From positions 230,253 to 294,252 of the forward strand of contig FNPS01000009.1 of the NCBI GenBank assembly GCA_900107365.1: a stretch of DNA of 64,000 nt, read 5' to 3'. Under the pieces are notes generated by a model that saw only the letters and a list, made by a program, of their open reading frames with translations, was not told the origin of the DNA and did not search any database. Position numbers and translations under genes: made by a program. Positions 52,320 through 60,776 of the stretch are shown piece after piece (within the stretch, counting starts at the first letter, position 1; every line of letters begins with the position of its first letter). The stretch comes from Flavobacterium aquidurense (lineage in GTDB: Bacteria; Bacteroidota; Bacteroidia; Flavobacteriales; Flavobacteriaceae).

Positions 52320-53138
52320 TTAATCGGCATATCTCTTTTTTAAAAACTGCATCATTTTGTGGTTAATGTCCCACTGACTTGCCACAGGCTGATTCGTATA
52401 GGGTAAAACGGGCATATACGGCACAGGACCAAACTCTGTTGTAATACTCATTTTAGAACCATTATCTTTTTTTCTTTTGATGACTGCGTCCCACCAAAAA
52501 AGATGTTTTTCTAAAGCCTCGTTCCATTCGGGTGCAAAAGGATCAGAAACCTGAACCGCTTCTGTATGTCCAATTCTTGCATGTATATGTTCTGTTCTCA
52601 ATATCGCGAGATCCATGGCCTGTTGTTGGTCTTCGAGATATGATTCTGCTACATTTACCCAGTGCGAAGCGTCTAATGTTATTTTCAATTCCGGGTTTTC
52701 CTTCAAATAAACCGCTGTTATGTGCGCTGCAAACGAAAATTTATTTCTGTGGGTTTCATGATAAATTGAAATTCCTGTTTTTAATTCGTTTTGTTTAGCG
52801 GCTTCAATAATTTTCTCATTTTGTTCTTTGCTAAAAAAATCTTTTCCGGTCTGCGAATTAATACAATAAAAATCTAATCCTGAAACTTTTTCCAACCATT
52901 TCTGATAATTTTCTAAATGTTCTTCAAAATTGGCATTTTGTGTGTCAAAATGCTGTCCGATCATGATTAAATTATATTCTTTGGCCGTTTGCAAAATTTC
53001 TTTTATTTTATTTCTGGTAACTTCTTTATTAATTGCCCATTCAACACCATCAAAACCAGCATTTTTTACTTTTATAAAGAAATCCTCCCATTTTAAATCC
53101 TCATTTCCCCAGCGCGGGCAAAAAAAATTAATATTCAT
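52320..53138 (-). CDS. Sugar phosphate isomerase/epimerase-type TIM barrel
   Basis: 272 aa, cytoplasmic, AP-endonuclease-2 fold. Metal-binding residues expected in the family are visible: Glu in SIYHETHRNKF, Asp/His in KITLDASHWVNVAE, His in EHIHARIGHTEAV, Glu in ITTEFGPVPYMP. Family members isomerise or epimerise sugars, inositols or keto-acids; substrate unknown. Between a dioxygenase (8 bp) and a large lipoprotein (8 bp), in one operon. Confidence 0.87.
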   Translation of the reverse strand: MNINFFCPRWGNEDLKWEDFFIKVKNAGFDGVEWAINKEVTRNKIKEILQTAKEYNLIMIGQHFDTQNANFEEHLENYQKWLEKVSGLDFYCINSQTGKDFFSKEQNEKIIEAAKQNELKTGISIYHETHRNKFSFAAHITAVYLKENPELKITLDASHWVNVAESYLEDQQQAMDLAILRTEHIHARIGHTEAVQVSDPFAPEWNEALEKHLFWWDAVIKRKKDNGSKMSITTEFGPVPYMPVLPYTNQPVASQWDINHKMMQFLKKRYAD

Positions 53139-53146
53139 ACATTGTT

Positions 53147-54010
53147 TTATAGAGTTGATTTTATTTTTAAAACTTCCGGCCTTAAAAAAGGTTTATTCAA
53201 ATCAACAATCATTTTATACGAATACGGATCAGTTCCTGCGACCATAACAATATCTCGTAAATCATCAGATGCAGGCAGCCTGCCATCCTGATCCCACGGA
53301 AGCATTGATTCGGCACTCATATAATGATTTACCAAAGCGGTTCTAAAATTACTTTCAGTTTTATTTCTAAGTGAACTGTGTAACGTATATCCGTTAAAGA
53401 AAACAACAGAACCTTTTTTTACTTCTACCGGAATAATCTGATCTTCAGAATATTTTGAAACATCAACCGTGTCAACGTCGGCAAAATTTTCATTGGTATT
53501 TTTTATTCTTGGCATGATATAACCTTCTTTGTGCGATCCGGGAATAATCCAAAGACAGCCATTTTCTATAGTTGCATCGTCAATGGCAATCCATGCACCA
53601 ACTAAAGATTTATCTCTAGTTGGAATATAAAATTCATCCTGATGCCATGATTGTCCCGCTTTTCCAGGTGCTTTTACAAACAACATAGATTGCATGCATT
53701 TTACATTCTCACTAACTAAATTCTGAAGAACGTCTACAATTTTATTATGTTTCAAATATGAAAATATAACTTCTGAAATTTTATGCGGAAAATGAATTGC
53801 TACATATTTTTTTAAGATATCATCATCATTTTCAGTTTCTGATGGTTCGATTAAACCTTTGATAAAACCACGATTTCCTTTAAAGATTTCTTTGCTTTCA
53901 TTTTTGAGTGTTTCCACTTCAAGATCAGTAAGCAGATTTGATACTATGAGGTAACCGTTTTTGTCATAAAACTCACGTTGCTCTTTTATATTTAGATTAG
54001 ATTCTGTCAT
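53147..54010 (-). CDS. Phytanoyl-CoA dioxygenase (PhyH)-family protein
   Basis: 287 aa. Fe(II)/2-oxoglutarate oxygenase fold with HxD in SWHQDEFYIPT, distal His in GYTLHSSLRNKTESNFRTAL and Arg nearby; WIAIDDATIENGCLWIIPGSH is the PhyH core strand. PhyH proteins hydroxylate varied small molecules; in polysaccharide loci they appear beside isomerases and may modify sugars or act on a carbohydrate side group (inference). First gene of the operon 54010 to 49759. The shared 67-bp element lies 40 bp upstream. Confidence 0.85.
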   Translation of the reverse strand: MTESNLNIKEQREFYDKNGYLIVSNLLTDLEVETLKNESKEIFKGNRGFIKGLIEPSETENDDDILKKYVAIHFPHKISEVIFSYLKHNKIVDVLQNLVSENVKCMQSMLFVKAPGKAGQSWHQDEFYIPTRDKSLVGAWIAIDDATIENGCLWIIPGSHKEGYIMPRIKNTNENFADVDTVDVSKYSEDQIIPVEVKKGSVVFFNGYTLHSSLRNKTESNFRTALVNHYMSAESMLPWDQDGRLPASDDLRDIVMVAGTDPYSYKMIVDLNKPFLRPEVLKIKSTL

Positions 54011-54049
54011 TTTTGGGTTATTAGTTTTATTAATAAATCATTAACATTG

Positions 54050-54116
54050 CAAATAAAAAGAGATTTTCACGAACAAACTGCTCCAGAATTGTTTAGTTTA
54101 TAAACTATTTTAATAT
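54050..54116 (-). promoter_or_regulatory. Shared 67-bp upstream element, copy 2
   Basis: Between divergent PhyH and AraC genes. On the minus strand TTTG (in CAGTTTGTTCG) and TATTTG (54050-54055) are spaced like a Bacteroidota -33/-7 promoter toward the PhyH gene; the palindrome AGTTTATAAACT (54095-54106) is a candidate operator. See copy 1 at 28798. Confidence 0.65.
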
Positions 54117-54159
54117 TTTTGATTATCTTCGTAAATAATTGTAATAAAATTTCTATGTT

Positions 54160-55035
54160 ATGAAACCACATGTACAAAAATTACCATTATCGCAAAATAA
54201 TTCGTTTGTTGCCAGAACGTACTGCACACCCAACTTTGAGGTAACCTGGCATCAGCATATTGAAAATGAACTGATTTTGTTTACGCAAGGCGAAGGTTTG
54301 GGCTTTATCGGTAATGATGTAAGTGAGTTTAAAACGGGCGATGTTTATTTCATTGGACCTAATGTTCCGCACACTTTCCAAAAAAGAGATAAAAACATGA
54401 TAACCAGCGCAATAGTTATTCAATTTAAAGAAGACTTTTGGGGAACTGATTTTTTAAACTTACCTGAAAACCTGGAGATAAAACAACTTATTGCTACTTC
54501 TCAATTAGGTTTGAAGATTAACGAAAAGCATAAATTAAAGCTCGGAAAGTTAATTACAAAGATGCAAGATGCTTCTTCACACAAACGTATTTTATTACTC
54601 TATAAATGTCTGGCAATCCTAACAAAGAAAAATTGTTATACTAAATTAACCGAACAGCAGATTGCGTTTCATAATATTAAAGAAAAGATCAGGATTGAAA
54701 AGATCTTTAATTATAGTATTCAGAACTTTCAGAATGAGATTAAGATTAAAGATATTGCTGATCTCGCCGGAATGACCGAACCTGCATTTTGCAATTATTT
54801 TAAGAAAAGTACCAAAAAATCGTATGTGAATTTTTTAAATGAAATTAGAATCGGACATGTATGTAATCTTCTGTTGGAAACAAATCTTGCTGTGTCTGAT
54901 ATTTGCTACGACAGTGGTTTCCAGACGATTGCCAATTTCAATAAACACTTTTTAAAACTTAAAAAAATGACCCCTTCAAAGTATAGAATTCTATACAAAA
55001 AGGAGTCTTATTTTGAAATTCCGGATATTGCTTAA
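54160..55035 (+). CDS. AraC-family transcriptional regulator
   Basis: 291 aa. Cupin sensor (FEVTWHQHIENELILFTQGE, VYFIGPNVPHTFQ) and double HTH (IKIKDIADLAGMTEPAFCNY, VSDICYDSGFQTIANFNKHF, then KKMTPSKYR). Divergent from the PhyH operon and sharing its promoter region, so local regulation is likely. Convergent with the symporter gene, whose stop is 12 bp away. Confidence 0.92.
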   Translation: MKPHVQKLPLSQNNSFVARTYCTPNFEVTWHQHIENELILFTQGEGLGFIGNDVSEFKTGDVYFIGPNVPHTFQKRDKNMITSAIVIQFKEDFWGTDFLNLPENLEIKQLIATSQLGLKINEKHKLKLGKLITKMQDASSHKRILLLYKCLAILTKKNCYTKLTEQQIAFHNIKEKIRIEKIFNYSIQNFQNEIKIKDIADLAGMTEPAFCNYFKKSTKKSYVNFLNEIRIGHVCNLLLETNLAVSDICYDSGFQTIANFNKHFLKLKKMTPSKYRILYKKESYFEIPDIA

Positions 55036-55046
55036 TCTGTAATTGT

Positions 55047-56468
55047 TTATTTCCTTTTATCCCATAAATTTTCCATTTCTTCGAGAGTTTTTCCTTTGGT
55101 TTCGGGAATAAATTTCCATACAAAAAACAACGCCAGAATTCCCATAAAACCATATATCCAATAGGCAAAGCCATGGTTGAATTGCTGTACTAAATAACTA
55201 TTTTTATCCATTACTGGAAAAGACCAGGAAACCAGATAATTTGAAATCCACTGCATGGCAACTGCCGCTGCCATTGCTTTTCCTCTGATCTTATTTGGAA
55301 ACATTTCAGAAAGTAAAACCCAGGTTACAGGTCCCCAGGACATTGCAAAACCGGCTACATAAACTAGCATGCATAACAAAGCAACAATTCCCACAGAATG
55401 ACTAAAGAATGACAAACCAAGCGCAAACATTGCTGCAGCCATTGCCAATGCCCCAATAATCATTAAGGGTTTTCTGCCTACTTTGTCAACGGTTTGAATA
55501 GCTACAACTGTAAATAATAAATTTACGGCGCCGACAATAATAGTCTGCAATAAAGCGCTGTCGGTTCCGGATCCCATTGTTTTGAATATTTCAGGTGCAT
55601 AATATAAAACGACGTTTATGCCCACAAACTGCTGAAAAAAAGAAAGCAGTAAACCAAAAATAATAACCGCTGAACCATAAGAAAATAGTTTTCCGGAATG
55701 ATCTACAAGCGTACTTTTGATTTCTCCTAAAATTCTATTGGCTTCTTCAGGATTGTTTATTTTCTGTAAAACCGCAAGCGCTTCCTCAGGTTTCGACTGT
55801 AACATTAAAGATCGTGGTGTATCCGGAACAAAGAATAATAATCCTAAGAAAAGAACTGCCGGAACAATTTCAGAAGCAAACATAAATCTCCAGCCTATCG
55901 AATCTAACCAATTACTATCTCCTTGTTTTGCAATAAAATAATTGACAAAATAAACGACAAGCATCCCAAAGATAATCGCAAACTGATTCATTGAAACCAA
56001 TTTACCTCTGCTTGCTGCGGGTGCAATTTCAGCAATATATAAAGGCGAAAGCATAGAAGCCAATCCAACCCCAATTCCACCAATTGTTCTATAAAACATA
56101 AAAAAGTTTATAAAAGTATGATCACCGGTTCCAACTGTTTTAATGAATAACTCTGGCGCAGCCGAACCGATTGAAGAAATTAAAAATAAAACGGCTGCAA
56201 GCACTAATCCTTTTTTTCTGCCTAGTTTTTTACTTATAAATCCGCTGAAAAGTCCTCCAATTATACAACCTATTAAGGCACTGGAAACCACAAATCCTAA
56301 ACGTGAACTTGCAGCAGTTTCATCTAAGCCAAAAGGAAGTACGAAAAATTTTTCTAGTGATCCGACTGCACCCGAAATAACAGCAGTGTGATAGCCAAAA
56401 AGAAAACCACCAAAAGTGGCAATAATAGTCAATTGTAACAAATACCGGTAATTTGCAGTTTTATCCAT
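55047..56468 (-). CDS. Sugar/proton symporter (MFS sugar porter family, XylE-like)
   Basis: 473 aa, twelve predicted membrane helices. Family motifs: SKKLGRKKGL (GRKxG after helix 2), RTIGGIGVGLASMLSPLYIAE, VPDTPRSL (PESPR position), QQFVGINVVLYYAPEIF, DKVGRKPLMIIG, PETKGKTLEEME. Length and motifs match bacterial xylose, arabinose or galactose/H+ symporters. With xylA in the same region, xylose import into the cytoplasm is the most likely role. Confidence 0.92.
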   Translation of the reverse strand: MDKTANYRYLLQLTIIATFGGFLFGYHTAVISGAVGSLEKFFVLPFGLDETAASSRLGFVVSSALIGCIIGGLFSGFISKKLGRKKGLVLAAVLFLISSIGSAAPELFIKTVGTGDHTFINFFMFYRTIGGIGVGLASMLSPLYIAEIAPAASRGKLVSMNQFAIIFGMLVVYFVNYFIAKQGDSNWLDSIGWRFMFASEIVPAVLFLGLLFFVPDTPRSLMLQSKPEEALAVLQKINNPEEANRILGEIKSTLVDHSGKLFSYGSAVIIFGLLLSFFQQFVGINVVLYYAPEIFKTMGSGTDSALLQTIIVGAVNLLFTVVAIQTVDKVGRKPLMIIGALAMAAAMFALGLSFFSHSVGIVALLCMLVYVAGFAMSWGPVTWVLLSEMFPNKIRGKAMAAAVAMQWISNYLVSWSFPVMDKNSYLVQQFNHGFAYWIYGFMGILALFFVWKFIPETKGKTLEEMENLWDKRK

Positions 56469-56576
56469 TTTTTAATTATAAAATTTTGAATCTTTTATTT
56501 TTTTAGCGCAATGTATAATTATTTAATACATTTAAAAGTTATTCTTTGAATTCTTTTTTTACTACATTATTACAGA

Positions 56577-58319
56577 TTACTCTTTTGTAATAAAATGATT
56601 ACCGGAAGCGTACATCCCTAAATAGGTTCCTACAAAACCTCCGGCAAATTTGGTGCTTAAAATTGTAGTGTCACTATTTTTTAGGAGAACAATCCAGGAA
56701 TCATTTTCTTTTTCTTTATAATAAAAATTGAATAAACCCGCCTTCCCTTCAATTCTAAACAAAACCGAATCTGAGTTTTCTTTCAAAACTTTTTTAGCGA
56801 TTATTTCCCCTTTTCCGTTATTTATTATTTTGGAAACCCGTTCTACAAAAACTTCTTGTTTCCCTGAATCATTGAGACGTTTTCCTAAAATAAAATAACT
56901 TTTTTCGTTTTGAAAAGCTACTAAACCAGTCGCTTCAGATTTGTTTTTAAGTTTAAAATCCACTTTAGTTGAAACATCAAAATTCAGATGCTGCTGTCTT
57001 CTTCCAATAAAAGAAAAATTAGTTTCAGTTTGAATTGATTCTTTTCTCGCTTCTATTAGTAATTTCCCTTTTTGCAGTGAATACCATTTTTCAGAAGTCG
57101 TTCGAATAAAATTCCATTTAAAATCTAATTTATATTTACTGAAATCATCCTGCCAAATAAAATTTCCATTCATTGGCGGAATGTTTTCTTTTGATGAAGG
57201 AAGATTCGGCTTTTTCAATTGAAATGGAATTGGTTCTTTACCTCCTATAATTTCCGGCCAGCCTTCTTTCCATTTTACAGGAAGCATAAAAGTTTCTCTT
57301 CCGGTATTATAAAGATCGTCACCATAAGGTCTGCAGCCTAAAAATACTGACCACCAATCGCCATTTGGTAACTCAACAAAATCGGCATGACCCGTTGTTG
57401 TTACAGGATTTTCTCTTGTTTTGTCTAAATCTTTTTGGGTTAAGATTGGGTTATTTGGAAAACTAATGTAAGGACCAAAAATATTTTTACTTCTAAAAAC
57501 TACTTCAGAATGATTGTATTCTGTTCCGCCTTGCGCACAAATCATAAAGTAAAATCCGTCTTTTTTAATAATATGCGGACCCTCAATCCAAACTGGTTTT
57601 TGAGACATATCTGTTCCTCCATTTACAACCAATTTTGATTCCCCGAAAGTTTTAGATTTTTCAAGATCAAATTCCATCATGTAAATGGCTCTATGACCTT
57701 CATGAACTGAAATATTATGTGGCGGCGGACCATTATGAGTGATGTATACTTTACCATCGTCATCAAAAAAAATGTCCGGATCAATTCCTTCAATTTCAGG
57801 GAGCCAAATCGGATTTGACCATGGCCCAGTCGGATTTTTTGCTGTTACCAAAAAATTTCCACCGGCATCAACATTCGTACAGACTAGATAAAAAATTCCT
57901 TTGTTGTATCTGATAGTTGGTGCATAAAGTCCTTTTGAAACGGCAAGCTTAAGATCCAGTTGTTCTGAGCGATCAATGACATGACCAATCTGTTTCCAAT
58001 TGACCATATCTGTACTTTCAAAAATTGGCAATCCTGGAAAATAAGAGAAAGAGGAATTTACCAGATAGAATTTATCACCGACCCTGCAAATACTTGGATC
58101 TGGATAAAATCCTGCCAAAATCGGATTTAAATATTTTTCTTTATCAGAAGAAAGTTTTTTATAAATATCGTCGTTACCTTCATAACGAAACCAATCAAAA
58201 GCAGCAATGTTTTCTTCTTTATCATGCTTTCTATTTTCTGAAATTTTAATGCAGTTACTTAGTAACAGGATTGAAAAGCAAGCTATTATTTTCTTTAATA
58301 AATGATATATTTTTTGCAT
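56577..58319 (-). CDS. GH43 beta-xylosidase-type lipoprotein
   Basis: 580 aa. Lipobox LLSNC (Cys23). Propeller residues: base Asp in AGFYPDPSICRVGDKFYLVN, modulator in GIDPDIFFDDDGKVYITH, acid Glu in WIEGPHIIKKDGFYFMICA. The segment SSFSYFPGLPIFESTDMVNW is typical of the beta-xylosidase/arabinofuranosidase subgroup. The C-terminal about 200 residues form the extra beta-sandwich (DUF1349-like, LNFDVSTKVDFKLKNKSE) seen in long GH43 xylosidases. 108 bp upstream of the symporter on the same strand, so hydrolysis and import are probably co-regulated. Confidence 0.93.
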   Translation of the reverse strand: MQKIYHLLKKIIACFSILLLSNCIKISENRKHDKEENIAAFDWFRYEGNDDIYKKLSSDKEKYLNPILAGFYPDPSICRVGDKFYLVNSSFSYFPGLPIFESTDMVNWKQIGHVIDRSEQLDLKLAVSKGLYAPTIRYNKGIFYLVCTNVDAGGNFLVTAKNPTGPWSNPIWLPEIEGIDPDIFFDDDGKVYITHNGPPPHNISVHEGHRAIYMMEFDLEKSKTFGESKLVVNGGTDMSQKPVWIEGPHIIKKDGFYFMICAQGGTEYNHSEVVFRSKNIFGPYISFPNNPILTQKDLDKTRENPVTTTGHADFVELPNGDWWSVFLGCRPYGDDLYNTGRETFMLPVKWKEGWPEIIGGKEPIPFQLKKPNLPSSKENIPPMNGNFIWQDDFSKYKLDFKWNFIRTTSEKWYSLQKGKLLIEARKESIQTETNFSFIGRRQQHLNFDVSTKVDFKLKNKSEATGLVAFQNEKSYFILGKRLNDSGKQEVFVERVSKIINNGKGEIIAKKVLKENSDSVLFRIEGKAGLFNFYYKEKENDSWIVLLKNSDTTILSTKFAGGFVGTYLGMYASGNHFITKE

Positions 58320-59040
58320 TCTAAAACTTTTAGTGTTTTAAAATCAAACCTATGGATTCGTTTTTTAAGAGTCTGGTACTTTCTTGTCAGAATTGAATAC
58401 TATCTAATCCTTAATAATTCCTGTGCTTCTATTGATCAGCTACCAGAATATCTTCTTGGATGTATTCGATCAGCATAATTTATTTTATGGTCGCAAAATT
58501 ATTTCGAACATTATTTTTAAGCAATAACTTGCTCTGAAGTAGTTAAGTCAAAGTGTTCGACTGTCGAACACCTTTAGTACTTTTTTAAAGTATATTTCGT
58601 ACTTAAAAAATTATTTTTTATTCAACCCATTAAAAATCTGATATAAAATTATGCACTCTTAATGATTTTAAAAATCACTAAAAATCTAAAAAAACCTTTA
58701 ATTTCAAGGCTTATCACGATATTCTTTTAAGCCATCGAAGAACATTAATATAGGAATAAGGTGTTCGATTGTAATCCCGTCAAGTCCACATCTCGCACTC
58801 ATAACCGTTGTAAAATTTATGTCCTATAAGTCTCTAAATTTTTTATAAAATAGATTACATAAGAAAACATTATTTTATTTTAGGTGCAAAATAGGTGCAT
58901 TCAGACCCAGGACCAAATTAAAACCCTGTGAAACAAATATTTAAGAGTTTAAGTTCGAAACATTACTAACTACTAGCAGAAAGAAAATTTCATACTAGAA
59001 TACCGCTACTAAAAAAAAACTCTTTCGATTAAAGTTTTTA
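58320..59040. other. Intergenic region at the border of the utilisation locus
   Basis: AT-rich and without a supported gene. It holds one short palindrome (58553-58571) and a direct repeat AGGTGCA (58881 and about 58893). I see no further feature that I can name. Confidence 0.5.
58553..58571. repeat. Perfect palindrome GTGTTCGAC-T-GTCGAACAC
   Basis: Nine-base arms around one base. Same geometry (odd-length, single-base centre) as the palindromes further right but a different sequence. It lies 233 bp upstream of the GH43 gene and might be an operator. Confidence 0.6.
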
Positions 59041-59100
59041 CTTCAGCTAGCAAATAATATATCAGTAACTATCAATTGCTAAGAAGAGAGGCAAACTTAA

Positions 59101-59123
59101 TTGTCGTGACACTGTCACGACAA
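59101..59123. repeat. DUF1016-associated palindrome 1
   Basis: TTGTCGTGACA-C-TGTCACGACAA, perfect 11-base arms. Encodes VVTVSRQL in the degraded DUF1016 relic on the minus strand. Confidence 0.85.
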
Positions 59124-59204
59124 AATTCATTATCTGTAGACAGATCTATATATTACATAATTCAAAGATTGTTTTCTTCGAGGTTCTTCCGATATCTATC
59201 TTCT

Positions 59205-59231
59205 AATTGTGCCGACAATGTCGGCACAATT
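59205..59231. repeat. DUF1016-associated palindrome 2
   Basis: AATTGTGCCGACA-A-TGTCGGCACAATT, perfect 13-base arms. Identical arms to the copy at 61582-61608; encodes IVPTLSAQL in the relic on the minus strand. Confidence 0.9.
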
Positions 59232-59536
59232 TATTTTTTGTACTCTTCAGTAGTAGCTGAGAGTGTTTTTTTTCACGACGTAACAAAATTAATTTACCAT
59301 AGCAACTAGGCATCGGTAAGAGCAAAAAAATCAGTGATTGGTTATATCAAAAATATCTACAACACTTCCAAAAGAAATTCTGCTCTTGAATAAAAACAGC
59401 ACAAATGCGTAAAAAACAGATTTTTAACAAAACAATCTACTACTTTCATTTCGTAGCAACCCATTTGATTTTATCTGTTTTTATTACTTTTTTGTATGTT
59501 TGCAAACTACAACTAACTTCCTTACTTAAAAAAAAA

Positions 59537-60550
59537 ATGCTTCAAAACCAATCCATAATTCCTGATATAAAGGCAATAATTGCGACATCAAAAGAGAGTG
59601 CAATTAGAGCAGTTGATAACGAAAGAACCAGAATGTACTGGTCTATTGGGAAACGTATTTTTGAGGAAGAACAGCAGGGAAAAGAAAGAGCTGATTATGG
59701 AACTTACTTAATTAGATTTCTTGCAGAACAATTACAGCCCGAGTATGGCAGTGGATTTTCTTACCGTCAATTAAACTGGTATCGTTAATTTTACAGGACT
59801 TTTCCAATTGTGTCCGCACTGCGGACACAATTGAGCTGGACACAATACAAGTTCTTATTATCAATTGATACTCAAGAAAAAAGAGAGTTCTATATTGCTG
59901 AAAGTGTAAAAAACAATTGGACATCACGTCAATTGGAACGTCAAATAAACAGCAGTTTATATGAACGCCTCTTAATGAGCAGTGATAAAGAAAGTGTCCT
60001 GGCAGTTGCTAAAAATGAAAATTTGCCTTCAGATGCCCGGGAGATTATCAAAGACCCGATGTATTTGGAATTCTTAGGTTTAAAACGTGAAGCTTCTTAT
60101 TATGAAAAAGATCTTGAACAGGCCATTATAACGCATCTTCAGGAGTTTTTATTGGAAATAGGAAATGGCTTTTCTTTTGTTGCAAGACAAAAAAGAATTC
60201 ATATTGATGGAGATGAGTTTTTTGTAGATCTGGTATTTTATAATAGATTACTTCAATGCTTTGTTTTGATAGAAATCAAAACACATAAGCTTACTCACCA
60301 GGATATTGGTCAGTTGCAGATGTATGTCAACTATTATGACCGAATCGAGAAAAATGAGAATGAAAACCCTACAATTGGAATATTGCTCTGCGCTAATAAA
60401 AATGACGGTGTAGTTAAATTCACATTACCTGAAAGCAACAAAAGTATTATTGCAAGCCAGTATCATTTATATCTTCCAACCGAGCAGCAATTACTGGAAG
60501 AAGTCAACAAAGAATTGGCAAATTTTCAAGAGGACAGAAAGGAAATATAA
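59537..60550 (+). pseudogene. YhcG/DUF1016-type PDDEXK nuclease, nonsense mutation
   Basis: 337 codons from ATG 59537 (MLQNQSIIPDIKAII), normal length for the family. The frame is open from ATG to 60550 except for one TAA at 59786-59788, where CAA is expected (NWYR-Q-FYRTFP). N-terminal DUF1016 domain: VDNERTRMYWSIGKRIFEEE, YGSGFSYRQLNWYR, IVSALRTQLSWTQYKFLLSI. C-terminal nuclease domain: DGDEFFVDLVFYNRLLQCFV (Asp) and LIEIKTHKLTHQDIGQLQMY (E-x-K, Q). The palindrome 59806-59832 lies inside it. The family is widespread in restriction and anti-phage contexts; exact role unknown. Readthrough or assembly error are alternatives to decay. Confidence 0.85.
59806..59832. repeat. DUF1016-associated palindrome 3
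   Basis: AATTGTGTCCGCA-C-TGCGGACACAATT, perfect 13-base arms. Codes for IVSALRTQL in the plus-strand DUF1016 gene, 18 bases after its premature stop. Confidence 0.9.
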
Positions 60551-60739
60551 GAAAGAAATTGACATTTAATTTTTTTGGCAGAATCGTGGCACTTCCCTTT
60601 TACAAAAGTAAAAATCCAGTATTGACAGGTTCAATCGACCTAGGGTTCGAATATTCAAAGGTCATATTGTAAAAATAATTTACTGCAGTTTTTTAAATTT
60701 TAAAAAAACTATTTAATAAATTAATTGTCCTTTAATTTA

Positions 60740-60766
60740 AATTGTGTTCACAGTGCGGACATAATT
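60740..60766. repeat. DUF1016-associated palindrome 4, imperfect
   Basis: AATTGTGTTCACA-G-TGCGGACATAATT, three mismatches in thirteen pairs. Intergenic, 11 bp beyond the stop of the minus-strand DUF1016 gene. Confidence 0.75.
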
Positions 60767-60776
60767 GGATCTGAAA

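Larger units (their letters stand above)
59060..59270 (-). pseudogene. Degraded N-terminal part of a YhcG/DUF1016-type gene
   Basis: On the minus strand near 59205-59245 the sequence reads EEYKK-stop-IVPTLSAQL then EDRYRKNLEENNL, matching the start of the gene at 60777-61802 (EYGKQIVPTLSAQL). Near 59080-59125 VVTVSRQLSLPLFLAID matches its second motif (IALSQKLSWSHFIELL). Stops and frameshifts occur throughout and the nuclease half is absent. Both palindromes in this stretch fall on the two I-V-x-x-L-x-x-Q-L motifs. Confidence 0.6.

Noticed and set aside
58761..58800. tRNA 3' end (GTTCGATTGTAATCCCGTC)
   Set aside because: The T-arm does not pair properly and no acceptor partner or anticodon arm is visible.
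59076..59309. Plus-strand 77-aa ORF containing IVVTLSRQ
   Set aside because: The DUF1016-like residues come from the palindrome, which reads similarly on both strands; the minus strand gives longer similarity to DUF1016.
59405..59536. 44 extra N-terminal codons upstream of the plus-strand DUF1016 gene
   Set aside because: The extension is hydrophobic and unlike the family; homologous sequence starts at the ATG at 59537, preceded by an A-rich leader.
60625..60660. tRNA T-arm (GGTTCGAAT)
   Set aside because: Only the loop-like bases match; no flanking stems or other arms.
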